Below, one piece after another: positions 1 through 8,069 of a DNA stretch of 64,000 bases. The translations under genes and the position numbers were made by a program. The DNA comes from Candidatus Jordarchaeales archaeon (GTDB lineage Archaea > Asgardarchaeota > Jordiarchaeia > Jordiarchaeales > Freyrarchaeaceae), in assembly GCA_038889235.1 (NCBI GenBank), contig JAWAHN010000001.1:592499-656498 (forward strand). Reading direction: 5' to 3'. The stretch's first letter is position 1; the number at the start of each line of letters is the position of its first letter. The notes under the pieces are model-generated. The model was not told the DNA's origin, did no database searches, and worked only from the letters and a program-made list of their open reading frames with translations.

Positions 1-121
1 AATAAAAATGTTCGTTAGTTATGATTACAGGCACCAGTCTTCTCCCCAATTCTAACATGAGTCTTAAAATATTTAACGTGTATCGACAACCACTTCCACA
101 AATAAAGAAACCTTACTTTGA

Positions 122-256
122 CTATCCTTCCATGATCAGTGCTTCAACAAGCCGGTTGTCTCGCAAGTTCAATTTTATAGATCTTCTTATCCATTCCAGG
201 AAGTAAATGTAAGGTGAGGGAGCTGAAAGTATTAAGACGAAGAATTCTTCACGCAT
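122..256 (-). CDS. small unknown ORF, 44 aa
   Basis: This is a 44-residue reading frame starting at ATG 256, preceded by a GAGGGG ribosome-binding site four bases upstream. It lies 14 bp downstream of the gene at 271-663 and could be its operon partner. The N-terminal half is hydrophobic and aromatic (FFVLILSAPSPYIYFLEW), the rest basic and amphipathic, so a small membrane-associated peptide is possible. I recognise no family. It could also be the N-terminal stub of a decayed gene. I see no convincing gene between it and the window's left edge; the plus-strand frame over 21-206 has no ribosome-binding site and looks like chance. Confidence 0.3.
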   Translation of the reverse strand: MREEFFVLILSAPSPYIYFLEWIRRSIKLNLRDNRLVEALIMEG

Positions 257-270
257 TTAACCCCTCAATT

Positions 271-663
271 TTATTGAGGCCTTAGAGATTTTTTGAGACG
301 TGCTGTCAAGCTCCTTAGGCACGAAATCTTTGACGGTTCACCATTAAACTTTTCCATTATCTTCTCCGCGTAGTCAAGGAATTCCTCGAGCTTTGCGTCC
401 TTCCTAAGCATGAAGCATAATAGGTTGTAATCTTTCGCAGATACGACCACGTTTTTGTCATCAAAAATCATAGCTCGCGGGATTATGTTTCTGGAGGCAC
501 CGACCATGAACATGGTGTATAATTCGACGAGTATGTTCCTTATCCCATCATCCCCGTCAACGTTTAACTCCCATTTCATGACTGGCCCATATACTTTGTC
601 CATGTTGAGAAGTGCAATGGACTTGATACCAGCGTTTCTAAGCAGGTTCATGTACCTCCTCAC
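271..663 (-). CDS. unknown protein, possible longin/roadblock-like fold
   Basis: This 130-residue protein is of unrecognised family. The order of a beta-like stretch (IKSIALLNMDKVYGPVMKW), a helix (GIRNILVELYTMF), further strands (PRAMIFDDKNVVVSAKDYNLLCFML) and a terminal helix (LEEFLDYAEKIMEKF) recalls longin or roadblock folds, which partner small GTPases in Asgard-type archaea. That likeness is inference from pattern, not a recognised signature. GTG 663 is the first start after an in-frame TGA (697-699). Upstream of that TGA the same frame stays open to about 900 and reads like protein, with a TTG at 792, so the gene may once have been, or may still be, longer. Confidence 0.6.
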   Translation of the reverse strand: MRRYMNLLRNAGIKSIALLNMDKVYGPVMKWELNVDGDDGIRNILVELYTMFMVGASRNIIPRAMIFDDKNVVVSAKDYNLLCFMLRKDAKLEEFLDYAEKIMEKFNGEPSKISCLRSLTARLKKSLRPQ

Positions 664-696
664 CTCTTCGTTCCTAGGACTGCAGGGGGTGAGATA

Positions 697-792
697 TCAA
701 GTTTTGTGTTTTTTCAATGTTACCAGAAGTTTTCCGAGAATATGTGTCAAATGAGGCAAGTCTTCAGAGAGTAATTTGAACGTTGGCTCCAA
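697..792 (-). other. open upstream frame ending in TGA, same frame as 271-663
   Basis: From TTG 792 the frame encodes 31 residues (beginning MEPTFKLLSEDLPHLT) and stops at TGA 697-699. After the TGA the same frame runs, with no further stop, into the 271-663 gene. The peptide is amphipathic and unlike random sequence. Two TTTAAA boxes lie near 836-860, about 50-65 bases upstream of TTG 792 on this strand. It may be a separate small ORF, an upstream exon-like part broken by a nonsense change, or chance. It covers part of the 310-bp stretch 664-973, where I see no other gene. Confidence 0.3.
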
Positions 793-973
793 AGAAGTTA
801 ACGAGGTCGACAGTGCTTTTAGAGCAACGTTTTGACTGGATTTAAAGAAAAACTTTAAAGGGATGTTCGTCTTACTGGTTTTTCTAAATTTTGAGAATTA
901 GTTGGAGTGGGGTGCGTCAAATTTAGTAACAAACTGGTGTTGGTGCCTACTGTACTAGAAAATCTGAAGGTCG

Positions 974-2434
974 ATGTTCAGGATGGACAAGGAAGGCGGT
1001 ATTTTGCACATACCATACGAGAGGCGTCTTATAAGGCGTCTCAGTATCACAGAGGCTGTTACGATAGGTGTCGGAGCAAGTATAGGTGCAGGAGTGTTTA
1101 CATCCATAAACCTGGCGATGTGGGAGTCTGGTATAGGGAGTGTTTTAACTTTTCTTCTTTGCAGCATCTCAGCATTTCTTGTAGGTTATAGTTACATCAA
1201 GCTTTCTTCTATTTACCCTGAGAGTGGTGCGAGCTACTCGTATATCGCAAAGGCATTTAAACACCCCTTCATTGTTTTTGTGTCGGGCTGCACCTTGTGG
1301 TTTGCCTACGTAATTGCGTGTTCAACGTATACTGTTGGTTTTGCAAACTACTTTAGCTATGTATTAAACTGGGAGAATAAATGGGTAATCGACTTACTGC
1401 TTGAAGTTAACGGGCTGCGTTATGCCTCGCAATTGGTATGGAGCCTTGTAATGCCGTCGCACACTAAGAAGCTTTTGATGGTTATTCTGACCGCCGTTTT
1501 CACGTGTCTTAACATAATTGGGGTTTCAGAGACCGGCAAGATACAGACAGGAATGGTTATTGGGAAAGTGTTAATACTTCTCTTCTTCGTCGCCGTAGGT
1601 CTCATAGAAACCCTTTCAAGGCCAAAGGTAGCGTTTTTATCGTCTCAACCCGAGATTTTGCTTTCACAAATCTACACTTACTACATTCCATTGCTGTTTC
1701 CATTTAAGAATGCATTGTGGGGGGTGTTTTCTGCGGTTGCCGTGGTTTTCATCGCTTTTGAGGGATTCGACTTGATACCTACAGCCGGCGAGGAGCTCAA
1801 GGACCCGAGGGTGATAGGAAAGGCGATTTTGATTACAATAGCATCAATCTCCATAATTTATATACTTACACTTTTCACCCTAATGCTTCTAGTTCCATGG
1901 TACCAGACAGGGGTAAGCGAGGCACCTTTAGCTGAAGCGATGAGGGAAACGTGGTTGAACGGGTGGGGGGAAGCCGTATTAGTTGCTGGAGGAATACTTT
2001 CAACTGCTTCAGCTTTTAACGCCACGCTTTTTGGGGCATCCAGGTTAATGTTTGCCATGGCTAGAGAGAACGTACTACCCGAATGGCTTTCCAATCTCAG
2101 TAAGAAGGAGCGCGTACCATACATCAGCATTTTATTAGCCGCGTCTGTCTCTCTTGCTTTCGCGCTGACGGAAAATCTTGAACTCGTAACTAGCACCACC
2201 GGGGTGGCTTTCATGACCATTTTCTTGCTTGTAAGCGCATCGAACCTTAAGCTTAGGAATAAAACAAGGTCCAATGCTCTGATACCGCTAATGGCGATTA
2301 TACTTTTATCTCTTTTCCTAATCTCTGTGAAAATTTACATCATGAGTATGTTCCTAATTTTGGTTGGAGTAATCGGCGTGTTGTACATAGTTTTCAGGAG
2401 AATGCAAGGAGAACGGGGCAAGGAGATTTTCTGA
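974..2434 (+). CDS. APC-family amino acid permease
   Basis: A 486-residue integral membrane protein of the amino acid-polyamine-organocation superfamily, expected to import amino acids or related amines through the cytoplasmic membrane. The short cytoplasmic N-terminus leads into the first broken helix with the GVGASIGAGVF motif (about residues 33-43) that binds substrate backbone in this family. About 12 hydrophobic segments follow, including a conserved FIAFEGFD stretch near residue 260. ATG 974 follows an AAGGT site. The substrate cannot be deduced. Its 3' end overlaps the opposite-strand universal stress protein by 41 bp; APC transporters next to USP proteins are a common archaeal pairing, suggesting USP-linked control of transport. 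Confidence 0.9.
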   Translation: MFRMDKEGGILHIPYERRLIRRLSITEAVTIGVGASIGAGVFTSINLAMWESGIGSVLTFLLCSISAFLVGYSYIKLSSIYPESGASYSYIAKAFKHPFIVFVSGCTLWFAYVIACSTYTVGFANYFSYVLNWENKWVIDLLLEVNGLRYASQLVWSLVMPSHTKKLLMVILTAVFTCLNIIGVSETGKIQTGMVIGKVLILLFFVAVGLIETLSRPKVAFLSSQPEILLSQIYTYYIPLLFPFKNALWGVFSAVAVVFIAFEGFDLIPTAGEELKDPRVIGKAILITIASISIIYILTLFTLMLLVPWYQTGVSEAPLAEAMRETWLNGWGEAVLVAGGILSTASAFNATLFGASRLMFAMARENVLPEWLSNLSKKERVPYISILLAASVSLAFALTENLELVTSTTGVAFMTIFLLVSASNLKLRNKTRSNALIPLMAIILLSLFLISVKIYIMSMFLILVGVIGVLYIVFRRMQGERGKEIF

Positions 2435-3278
2435 GAAGGGTGTTCATGAAAGAGACGTAGGACAGAGGGATCATCTGTGCGATGCTCGAAGGATACTTCT
2501 TGCGGCTCGTTCCGACGATAATTATGTCTGCTTTGACCTCCTTAGCATAAGATGCCAGTCCTTCTGCTTCATTTCTCGCGTAAAGAGTTACAGGAGTGAT
2601 GGGCATACCAATGATTTTTATCTTAGAGCTTATTCGGCGTATGAAGTTCTCCTCTTCTTCCTTAACTTCTCTAGTGATATACGCTAGATCAATTGGCATA
2701 GAACAGTGAACTCTTATGGGGTAAACAGAGATTACTTCACCGTTTGCCGCTAACCGAGACCTAGTGAGAACCATGGCGACGCTGTACGCGTTGATGTCCT
2801 CATTTATGTTCTTGTGAACAATCAGCACCCTGTTTAGGACGTGTGGGATGGTGCCGTACCCCTTCGGAGTGTGAACGACTATCATTTTCGTCTTGCTATG
2901 TTTAATCAGCTTTTTAGCTACATCCCCAAGAATTCTTATTCCACTTCCTGAAGAGCAAACGCATAAATCGTAGCCTTTACCCAATTCGCTAAGCAGTTCT
3001 TCCGCTACACTTCTCTTTCTTTTTTCTCGATATGATACATTAAACCGTACGTTAAATTCCTTTGCGAGACTAGAAAGGGTTTTCACGAACTCCTGGTTAA
3101 CTTTTTTATCCTTTAAAACGTGGAAACAGGAAACTTCTCCCCCCATTTCTTCAACTATCTCAAAAGCGACGAGCGCAGCGTTAATTTCATCCTTTCGGCC
3201 GGTGAAGGGCAGTAATACCTTTAAGAGAGGAGTAAGCCACTCCTTCTCCGACAACCCTCCCTCCAGGGGAACATTCAT
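2394..3278 (-). CDS. tandem universal stress protein (UspA) domains
   Basis: A 294-residue soluble protein with two UspA-like alpha/beta domains in tandem. The first starts with KVLLPFTGRKDEINAAL (about residues 19-35), a typical first strand and loop. The second starts near NRVLIVHKNINED (about residue 148) and ends with ADIIIVGTSRKKYPSS and SPCPVLLAFS, the usual ATP-loop region and last strand. USP proteins bind ATP or act as ligand sensors. The convergent overlap with the permease gene, and the frequent fusion or pairing of USP domains with APC transporters, suggest a regulatory role for the transporter; this is inference. ATG 3278 is chosen as the first in-frame start; the upstream GGTGAG is somewhat distant. 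Confidence 0.82.
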   Translation of the reverse strand: MNVPLEGGLSEKEWLTPLLKVLLPFTGRKDEINAALVAFEIVEEMGGEVSCFHVLKDKKVNQEFVKTLSSLAKEFNVRFNVSYREKRKRSVAEELLSELGKGYDLCVCSSGSGIRILGDVAKKLIKHSKTKMIVVHTPKGYGTIPHVLNRVLIVHKNINEDINAYSVAMVLTRSRLAANGEVISVYPIRVHCSMPIDLAYITREVKEEEENFIRRISSKIKIIGMPITPVTLYARNEAEGLASYAKEVKADIIIVGTSRKKYPSSIAQMIPLSYVSFMNTLLRKSPCPVLLAFS

Positions 3279-3425
3279 CGTAATCTACTCACCCCTTTAA
3301 GGTATGGATACTTTTGAATCCTCTGTTTAAAAATAGTATTCCCCCTACTTTAAAATAACGTATTAAAAGCGAGGAATTTCTCGAGAAAAGCTACAAAATT
3401 CTTTTGAGAAAAGTTAGACAGCATT

Positions 3426-3614
3426 CTAAACTATTCTAACTCTGGTCATGGGTTTCTTGTTTTGCCATGAGTAGCGCCTTATCCTCTTAGAGCGGCCGAA
3501 ACCGCACGCAGCGCACCTCTTTTTGCGCACGTGGTACGCGTGCCTGCCACATCTTCTGCATCTTATATGCGTCTTTTTGTTTTTCTTACCCATAGATGGA
3601 GTGCCTTTCACCAC
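3426..3614 (-). CDS. rpl37e: ribosomal protein eL37
   Basis: A 62-residue zinc-ribbon protein of the large ribosomal subunit. The CxxC-x14-CxxC arrangement (CRRCG and CAACGFG) and the basic tail [17 protein letters not shown] are diagnostic of eL37. The start is GTG 3614; residues MGKKNKKTH follow at position 8, so an internal start is possible. It sits 11 bp downstream of the LSm gene in one operon, the usual archaeal snp-rpl37e pair. Confidence 0.96.
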   Translation of the reverse strand: MVKGTPSMGKKNKKTHIRCRRCGRHAYHVRKKRCAACGFGRSKRIRRYSWQNKKPMTRVRIV

Positions 3615-3625
3615 GATAACCCCCC

Positions 3626-3877
3626 TTAGTCTGACTGGGATTTAATTGCCGGGCTTAACATAATTACATTATCTCCTCTAACAATTACGGTTCCTATTTG
3701 CTTGGGTTCCGAGTCTTTATCTAGTATTTCTTCAGCCTCTCCGAGTATTAGGTTCATGTGTGAGTCGAACCCTTTGAGCTTCCCTCTTAGTTCTCTGCCG
3801 CCTTTAAGTTTGACAAGAACTCTGGAGTTTAGTGACCTAGAAAGGAGATCCGTAGGTTTTTGTCCTTGGTTGCTCAT
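3626..3877 (-). CDS. Sm-like archaeal protein (LSm)
   Basis: An 83-residue Sm-fold protein that forms heptameric rings and binds U-rich RNA. Sm1 is [30 protein letters not shown] with the conserved D-x-H-M-N RNA-binding loop (about residues 38-42); Sm2 is [14 protein letters not shown] with the conserved RGDN. Length is typical. It is the first gene of the operon with eL37. A TATA-like TTAAATAA on the minus strand at 3943-3950 lies about 65 bp upstream. Confidence 0.96.
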   Translation of the reverse strand: MSNQGQKPTDLLSRSLNSRVLVKLKGGRELRGKLKGFDSHMNLILGEAEEILDKDSEPKQIGTVIVRGDNVIMLSPAIKSQSD

Positions 3878-3942
3878 ATGTTTTCCTCTCCCGGAAACAG
3901 TTACAACGCGAAAGTTCTTCTGAAGTTAGAGGCATATGTCCG

Positions 3943-3950
3943 TTATTTAA
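3943..3950 (-). promoter_or_regulatory. TATA box of LSm-eL37 operon
   Basis: TTAAATAA on the minus strand, about 65 bases before the LSm start, leaving a leader of about 40 nt. Nothing else in 3951-4054 looks coding. Confidence 0.5.
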
Positions 3951-4054
3951 GGATATCGATTAGTCAACTTACGCTAAAAGTAGCTTCGAATAGAGGAAAA
4001 CATTAAACGGGTTAGGAAAAGGTCATCTGAGAAAGGTTATCTGCCGCCTTCTTC

Positions 4055-4537
4055 ATGTTATTCATAAAGTTCATTGAAGGACCGGTCTCTAGAGGTGAGA
4101 GCTTGAACTCCTCGTTTATTCACGAGAAGGACGAGGTGAACTTAGAGGATGTGTTGCGGAAAGTTAAATCGAACCCTCGAATTCGTGAGGCGGGTGCAAT
4201 CGCCTGTTTTATCGGCATTGTTAGAGGAGTCACAGGGGATGGTGTACCCGTTGAGAGGCTGGAGGTGGAAGCATATGAAGAGAAAGCTAATGAAACTCTA
4301 GCTAGAATATGTAGTGAGCTCTCGAAAAGGGAGGGAGTAATTGACGTGCAGATACACCACAAAGTTGGAGTTTTCAATGTAGGGGAGGATTTAGTGTATG
4401 TCGTCGTCGCGGGAAAACATCGCGAGGATGTTTTTCTAGTGCTTGTAGAGGCTGTTGAACGCTACAAGAGGGAGGCTGAGCTGTGGAAGAAAGAGTATAC
4501 CGCTAGCGGAACTTACTGGGTAAGTGACAAAAAATAA
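4055..4537 (+). CDS. moaE: molybdopterin synthase catalytic subunit MoaE
   Basis: A 160-residue MoaE homologue. With MoaD it inserts two sulfurs into precursor Z to make molybdopterin (or tungstopterin). Seen: GAIACFIGIVRG (about 49-60, the family's GAxxxFxGxVR), VERLEVEAYEEKANETL, HKVGVFNVGEDLVYVVVAGKHREDVF and WKKEYTASGTYWV, which contains the catalytic lysine region KKE. No MoaD is in the window. ATG 4055 gives a slightly long N-terminus with no clear ribosome-binding site, so a leaderless transcript or a later start is possible. Confidence 0.93.
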   Translation: MLFIKFIEGPVSRGESLNSSFIHEKDEVNLEDVLRKVKSNPRIREAGAIACFIGIVRGVTGDGVPVERLEVEAYEEKANETLARICSELSKREGVIDVQIHHKVGVFNVGEDLVYVVVAGKHREDVFLVLVEAVERYKREAELWKKEYTASGTYWVSDKK

Positions 4538-4579
4538 AATAGGGACGGAAACGGGAAAGTGGTTGAGGTGAGTAAGCGC

Positions 4580-5074
4580 ATGGTCCTAGTGGGCGTCATG
4601 TCTGACTCGCACGATAATCTAGAAGCTATAAAGAGGGCTGTGGAGTTTTTCAACAGTAAAAAGGTAAAACTGGTTCTTCATGCCGGAGATATAATTAGCC
4701 CATTTACAATAAGAGTTTTTAGAGATCTAACCTGCCCTATCAAGGCAGTTACCGGGAATAACGATGGAGATCTGTTATCGCTTAGGAGATTCTTCGAAAA
4801 TAAGGGAGAGATATACAACTTTTTCCTCTCGTTAGAAGTTGATGGAGTAAAGATAGCGGTTAACCACGGCCACTACCCTGAGGTCTTAGATTCCCTAATC
4901 TCCTCTGGAAAGTACGATGTTGTAATCTGCGGTCATACACATGAAAAAGTGAACAAGATTGTTGGAAAAACACTGGTTGTGAATCCAGGTGAAACATGTG
5001 GCTACCTAACAGGGGGAAGGAGCATAGCAATTCTTGACACCGAGAAGCTGCAAGCAGAAATAGTAGAAATATAG
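4580..5074 (+). CDS. YfcE/MJ0936-type metallophosphodiesterase
   Basis: A calcineurin-like phosphoesterase of about 165 residues. The metal-binding motifs appear in order: GVMSDSHDN (DxH), LHAGDII (GD), TGNNDGD (GNxD), VNHGHYP and CGHTHEKV (GHTH), then NPGET, as in the YfcE/MJ0936 family that hydrolyses phosphodiesters in vitro with Mn or Ni. The physiological substrate is unknown. ATG 4580 is preferred because GAGGTG lies 9 nt upstream and the protein then begins with the first strand; a GTG at 4559 is possible. It follows MoaE by 42 bp on the same strand and may be co-transcribed. Confidence 0.93.
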   Translation: MVLVGVMSDSHDNLEAIKRAVEFFNSKKVKLVLHAGDIISPFTIRVFRDLTCPIKAVTGNNDGDLLSLRRFFENKGEIYNFFLSLEVDGVKIAVNHGHYPEVLDSLISSGKYDVVICGHTHEKVNKIVGKTLVVNPGETCGYLTGGRSIAILDTEKLQAEIVEI

Positions 5075-5165
5075 AGGCTAGAACATCCAGCTTGCGTCCA
5101 AAACAACCTTTCTTTTAATTTACACCTTGCTGGGAAGTGTATCATCTGGAAACTTGCTGGGACAC

Positions 5166-6389
5166 TTAGCTACAAGTATTTGAGAAGTGCATGGTATCCT
5201 TGACTTTCCTCATTTTTGCTATGAAAAAGCCGGGGGTTTCATGCGTGTCGGGGAAGAAGCGTTGAACAAAACTAGCACTTTTACCTTTAACTCCTCTACT
5301 TCCAAGGTATAGTTGCTGCTCTTCGACCTCAAACCCAAGCTCGTTTATACAAAATTCCACATTATCCTCGTTTTCCTCTACAGTTAGTGTACAGGTGCTG
5401 TAGACTAGTACGCCTCCGGGCTTCAGGAGGCGCGCGGCAACCTTAAGGAATTGGCGCTGGTATCTTGCCACGGCTTTAATAGCTTCTAGGTTCTTTTCCT
5501 CGTAAAGCTTGGGTCTTACCCCCAAATCGGAGCAAGGCGGGTCTACCAGAACAGCGTCAGCCTTTAAGTTGGGATATTCTAAGTCGAGAAACAGGGAGTT
5601 TTTAACTGCAACAATAACGTTTTTCAGTTTCATGCGTCTTACCTGTTCCTCCATCTTGCAAGCTCTAGCTTTGGACCTGTCGAACGCTAAAACTAACCCT
5701 TCGCCCCGCATCAACTGGGCAATGTGCGTGGCTTTCCCCCCGGGAGCAGCACACATGTCTACGACTAGGCTTCCGGGTTTTGGATCCAGAATGCGACTGG
5801 TTAAAATTGAGGGGAGACTTTGCTCATAAACATAACCTTCCTCGTAGAGGGGGGTTCCTCTAATGCTTGGAACCTTGTAGATGGATTTAACCACTTTGAC
5901 TGCAACACCTTTTCTCGCCGCAAGGATTTCCTTTGAATTCATTAGAGCTATGCCTAGTGCGATTTGCTCCCCATGCTTGTCGACTATGGCTACTCGGTCT
6001 CCTTTTTTTACGTCCTTGGCTGAGATCACTCCTGGAACGTAAAGGTCTGCCCCCATCATTACGGACTCGCAAGCAAACTTGTCGGCCACAACTTTTTTCT
6101 CGCAAGGTTCTATTTCAAAAGGTCCTTCGACTGGTATACCCACCGCTTCTTCAAGCTGCGGGTGTGGAATAGCTCTAATGCCGATTTCCTCCAGCATATC
6201 AATTATTTTGTCTCTGTCTACTAGCATCGTGTTGACTCGAAGGTAGTAAATTGGCGGTGGCGTCCTAAGACATGTAAGGATGCGTTCACATTTCTCAAAT
6301 CCAAAAGTTTCTGAAAGCAGTGCTACTATGTCTGGAGGAAAGCGGTGCTGTTCTGCCAGTTTAGCTATGCGCTCATCAACGGTTATCAT
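5166..6389 (-). CDS. NSUN/RsmB-family RNA m5C methyltransferase with PUA domain
   Basis: A 407-residue SAM-dependent cytosine-5 RNA methyltransferase. The N-terminal part contains a PUA-like RNA-binding module (about residues 90-170, VVADKFACESVMMGADLYVPGV... GVAVKV). The C-terminal Rossmann domain has motif I VVDMCAAPGGKATHIAQ, motif IV ADAVLVDPPCSDLG with the release cysteine, and motif VI VLVYSTCTLTVEENE with the catalytic cysteine. The combination resembles archaeal Nop2/NSUN6-type enzymes acting on rRNA or tRNA. The ATG directly abuts the Nob1 stop, so it is translated in one operon with Nob1 and aIF5A, which fits a role in ribosome maturation. Its exact target base is not predictable here. 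Confidence 0.93.
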   Translation of the reverse strand: MITVDERIAKLAEQHRFPPDIVALLSETFGFEKCERILTCLRTPPPIYYLRVNTMLVDRDKIIDMLEEIGIRAIPHPQLEEAVGIPVEGPFEIEPCEKKVVADKFACESVMMGADLYVPGVISAKDVKKGDRVAIVDKHGEQIALGIALMNSKEILAARKGVAVKVVKSIYKVPSIRGTPLYEEGYVYEQSLPSILTSRILDPKPGSLVVDMCAAPGGKATHIAQLMRGEGLVLAFDRSKARACKMEEQVRRMKLKNVIVAVKNSLFLDLEYPNLKADAVLVDPPCSDLGVRPKLYEEKNLEAIKAVARYQRQFLKVAARLLKPGGVLVYSTCTLTVEENEDNVEFCINELGFEVEEQQLYLGSRGVKGKSASFVQRFFPDTHETPGFFIAKMRKVKDTMHFSNTCS

Positions 6390-6941
6390 TTATGTTCTCC
6401 TCCTTTTAGAACGAACCCTTCTGAGTGGACTACCGCAAACTTCACAAGTTTCACTTGGGTAATCTGTTGGATACTTCTGCCTGCAAGAAGGACAGAAAAG
6501 TGCCCACTTGACTACACTACGTATCCCTTCACGCACAAGGGTTTTGAATGTGAAGCCAGCGTCGCGGGCAACGTTTTGCAGAGCGTAGTCGTCGGTAACT
6601 ATTATAGGTTCATAACCTTCAGCGGCAAGGTCGAAAGCTAAGGCGATAATGTGCTTATCAACTAACGAGAGAACTCTGGAGTCGCCCGTCCTCCTCGCAA
6701 CCTCTTCAGCTAGCTTCATTCCTTCACTGCTGGGATTCCTAACTATGACCACTCCACTTTTTGCCGCAGCTTCGAAGAGGGAGCGAGAACGTAGATCCTT
6801 GAGCTCTTCTTCGACCGCGAAAGGAGTATAATGTTTCTCTTCAACAAAGAAGGGGGAATAACCACTAATGAAAGCAGACGAGTCGAGTACAAAAACTCTT
6901 TTCTTTTGTCTCTCTAGTTTCTCCTTAAAACCGTCAGTCAT
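6390..6941 (-). CDS. nob1: rRNA maturation endonuclease Nob1
   Basis: A 183-residue PIN-domain nuclease with a C-terminal zinc ribbon, the arrangement of archaeal Nob1, which cuts the 3' end of 16S rRNA. PIN acidic residues are visible in VLDSSAFI (about residues 18-25), VEEELKD, DKHIIALA and VTDDYALQN. The zinc ribbon is CPSC-x13-CEVCG near the C-terminus. Its ATG overlaps the stop of aIF5A by 4 nt (ATGA), and its stop abuts the methyltransferase gene. Confidence 0.95.
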   Translation of the reverse strand: MTDGFKEKLERQKKRVFVLDSSAFISGYSPFFVEEKHYTPFAVEEELKDLRSRSLFEAAAKSGVVIVRNPSSEGMKLAEEVARRTGDSRVLSLVDKHIIALAFDLAAEGYEPIIVTDDYALQNVARDAGFTFKTLVREGIRSVVKWALFCPSCRQKYPTDYPSETCEVCGSPLRRVRSKRRRT

Positions 6942-7336
6942 CCTTTGACACGGGTGATCTTCTTCCTGCCCATTATGTCCCAGTATTCCACCTCGACGCC
7001 TTCAGCTATTTTCGACGCTATCTCTTCTTCCTTTGGAATCGGAGTCTCAAACGTCTGGTAAGTTTCAAGGTCCATTAACATCACGTTGTCACCCATGACA
7101 GACAACACTTGACCGTTTCTCTTTTCGATTACAGGCACTTCCACCTTGCTGTCAGAAGGAAGCACTATGTCTTTTTTAGACCCGTCAAAGAGACCAATAG
7201 CCACTATTCTAGTCTTAGCTGAACCGTGCTTACCAACTTTGGATGTCGCGAGGTCTACAATCCTGCATGGCTCATCGTCTATCACTATAAAAGAGTTTAC
7301 TTTCAGTTTGGAGACTTCGGTTATCCTTTTGCTCAT
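6938..7336 (-). CDS. eif5A: translation factor aIF5A
   Basis: A 132-residue archaeal homologue of eIF5A, which promotes peptide-bond formation at stalling motifs. The hypusine/deoxyhypusine loop STSKVGKHGSAK is present as ATSKVGKHGSAKTRIV (about residues 30-45), with the lysine in KHG modified by deoxyhypusine synthase. The second OB domain follows (VLSVMGDNVMLMDLETYQTFE). No deoxyhypusine synthase gene lies in the window. It is first in a three-gene operon with Nob1 and an RNA methyltransferase; a TATA-like AAATTTAAG lies about 50 bp upstream. Confidence 0.97.
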   Translation of the reverse strand: MSKRITEVSKLKVNSFIVIDDEPCRIVDLATSKVGKHGSAKTRIVAIGLFDGSKKDIVLPSDSKVEVPVIEKRNGQVLSVMGDNVMLMDLETYQTFETPIPKEEEIASKIAEGVEVEYWDIMGRKKITRVKG

Positions 7337-7382
7337 TTAAACCACCTTAACATTTTCTTCACGGGCATTGTTCTTGAATGAC

Positions 7383-7391
7383 CTTAAATTT
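7383..7391 (-). promoter_or_regulatory. TATA box of aIF5A operon
   Basis: AAATTTAAG on the minus strand, about 50 bases before the aIF5A start, consistent with a leader of about 20 nt. The rest of 7337-7588 holds no credible protein gene. Confidence 0.5.
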
Positions 7392-7588
7392 CTTCCTTGC
7401 TTATTTGAAGTTGTCGATAACAACGCCTCTGAAGTATACTAAAAATTCGAAAGGAAATTTGTTTATAGAGTGTCAGAGTAACACTAAAGTTCTAAGGGTT
7501 ATTGCAATACATAGAGGTGATGAAGCTAAAGGCGTTCTCTGGTAGAGTTGCTACAAGCTTTGTTGGAATATAAGCTGAGTTAGGGTGG

Positions 7589-8053
7589 CTAATCTATTTT
7601 TATTGGTGTCGCTTGAATTTTTCTGGGTAGAATTATTCTGAGTATGCCGTTTTTGAATGTAGCTTTGGCCTTTTCAGGTATGACTTTCTCTGGAAGGCGG
7701 AGGATTTTTCTATATCTCCGGAAGGATGTTTCGCGCTGTATTGTACCCCACTTTTCGAAGCGCACCTCTTTTTTCATCTCTGCAAGAAGCTCCAGTGTGT
7801 CTTCTGTAGCGTTTATTTTAATGTCGTCTTTGCTTTCTACATATGGTAAGTCAGCGGTCACTATTACACTTTCCGGCGTGGTTTCTACGTGGACTAACGG
7901 CTCGATGCAGCAGGTTTCAATGTCCCAGTCTGGTTTAGAGAAGCTTATTGCTTCAAACATGGACTCAACGAGTGCGTCTATCTCCTCCCCTATTTCGGCA
8001 AAATAGTTTAGTATCCTATCGAAGAAATCCTTTCTTCTCCTCCTTTCGTACAT
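7589..8053 (-). CDS. hsp20: Hsp20 / alpha-crystallin small heat shock protein
   Basis: A 154-residue ATP-independent holdase chaperone. An N-terminal region (MYERRRRKDFFDRILNYFAE) precedes the alpha-crystallin domain, which starts at VHVETTPESVIVTADLP and includes FRRYRKILRLPEKVIPEKAKATFKNGILRIILP (the A-x-x-x-n-G-v-L motif). The C-terminal tail ends IQATPIKID with an I-x-I/V-like anchor. ATG 8053 is selected because GGAGGGAG lies 4-6 nt upstream; longer versions would overlap the PAC2 gene. The 16-bp gap to that gene suggests one transcript. Confidence 0.95.
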   Translation of the reverse strand: MYERRRRKDFFDRILNYFAEIGEEIDALVESMFEAISFSKPDWDIETCCIEPLVHVETTPESVIVTADLPYVESKDDIKINATEDTLELLAEMKKEVRFEKWGTIQRETSFRRYRKILRLPEKVIPEKAKATFKNGILRIILPRKIQATPIKID

Positions 8054-8069
8054 GGTACTCCCTCCCTGC

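Noticed and set aside
21-206. Plus-strand 61-codon frame
   Set aside because: No ribosome-binding site and composition unlike protein; it lies opposite a better minus-strand ORF.
697-699. Selenocysteine at the TGA
   Set aside because: Surrounding residues resemble no known archaeal selenoprotein and no following hairpin stands out.
5109-5164. Direct repeat TTGCTGGGA twice before 5166
   Set aside because: Only two 9-bp copies in a short gap, with no further copies or mobile-element context.
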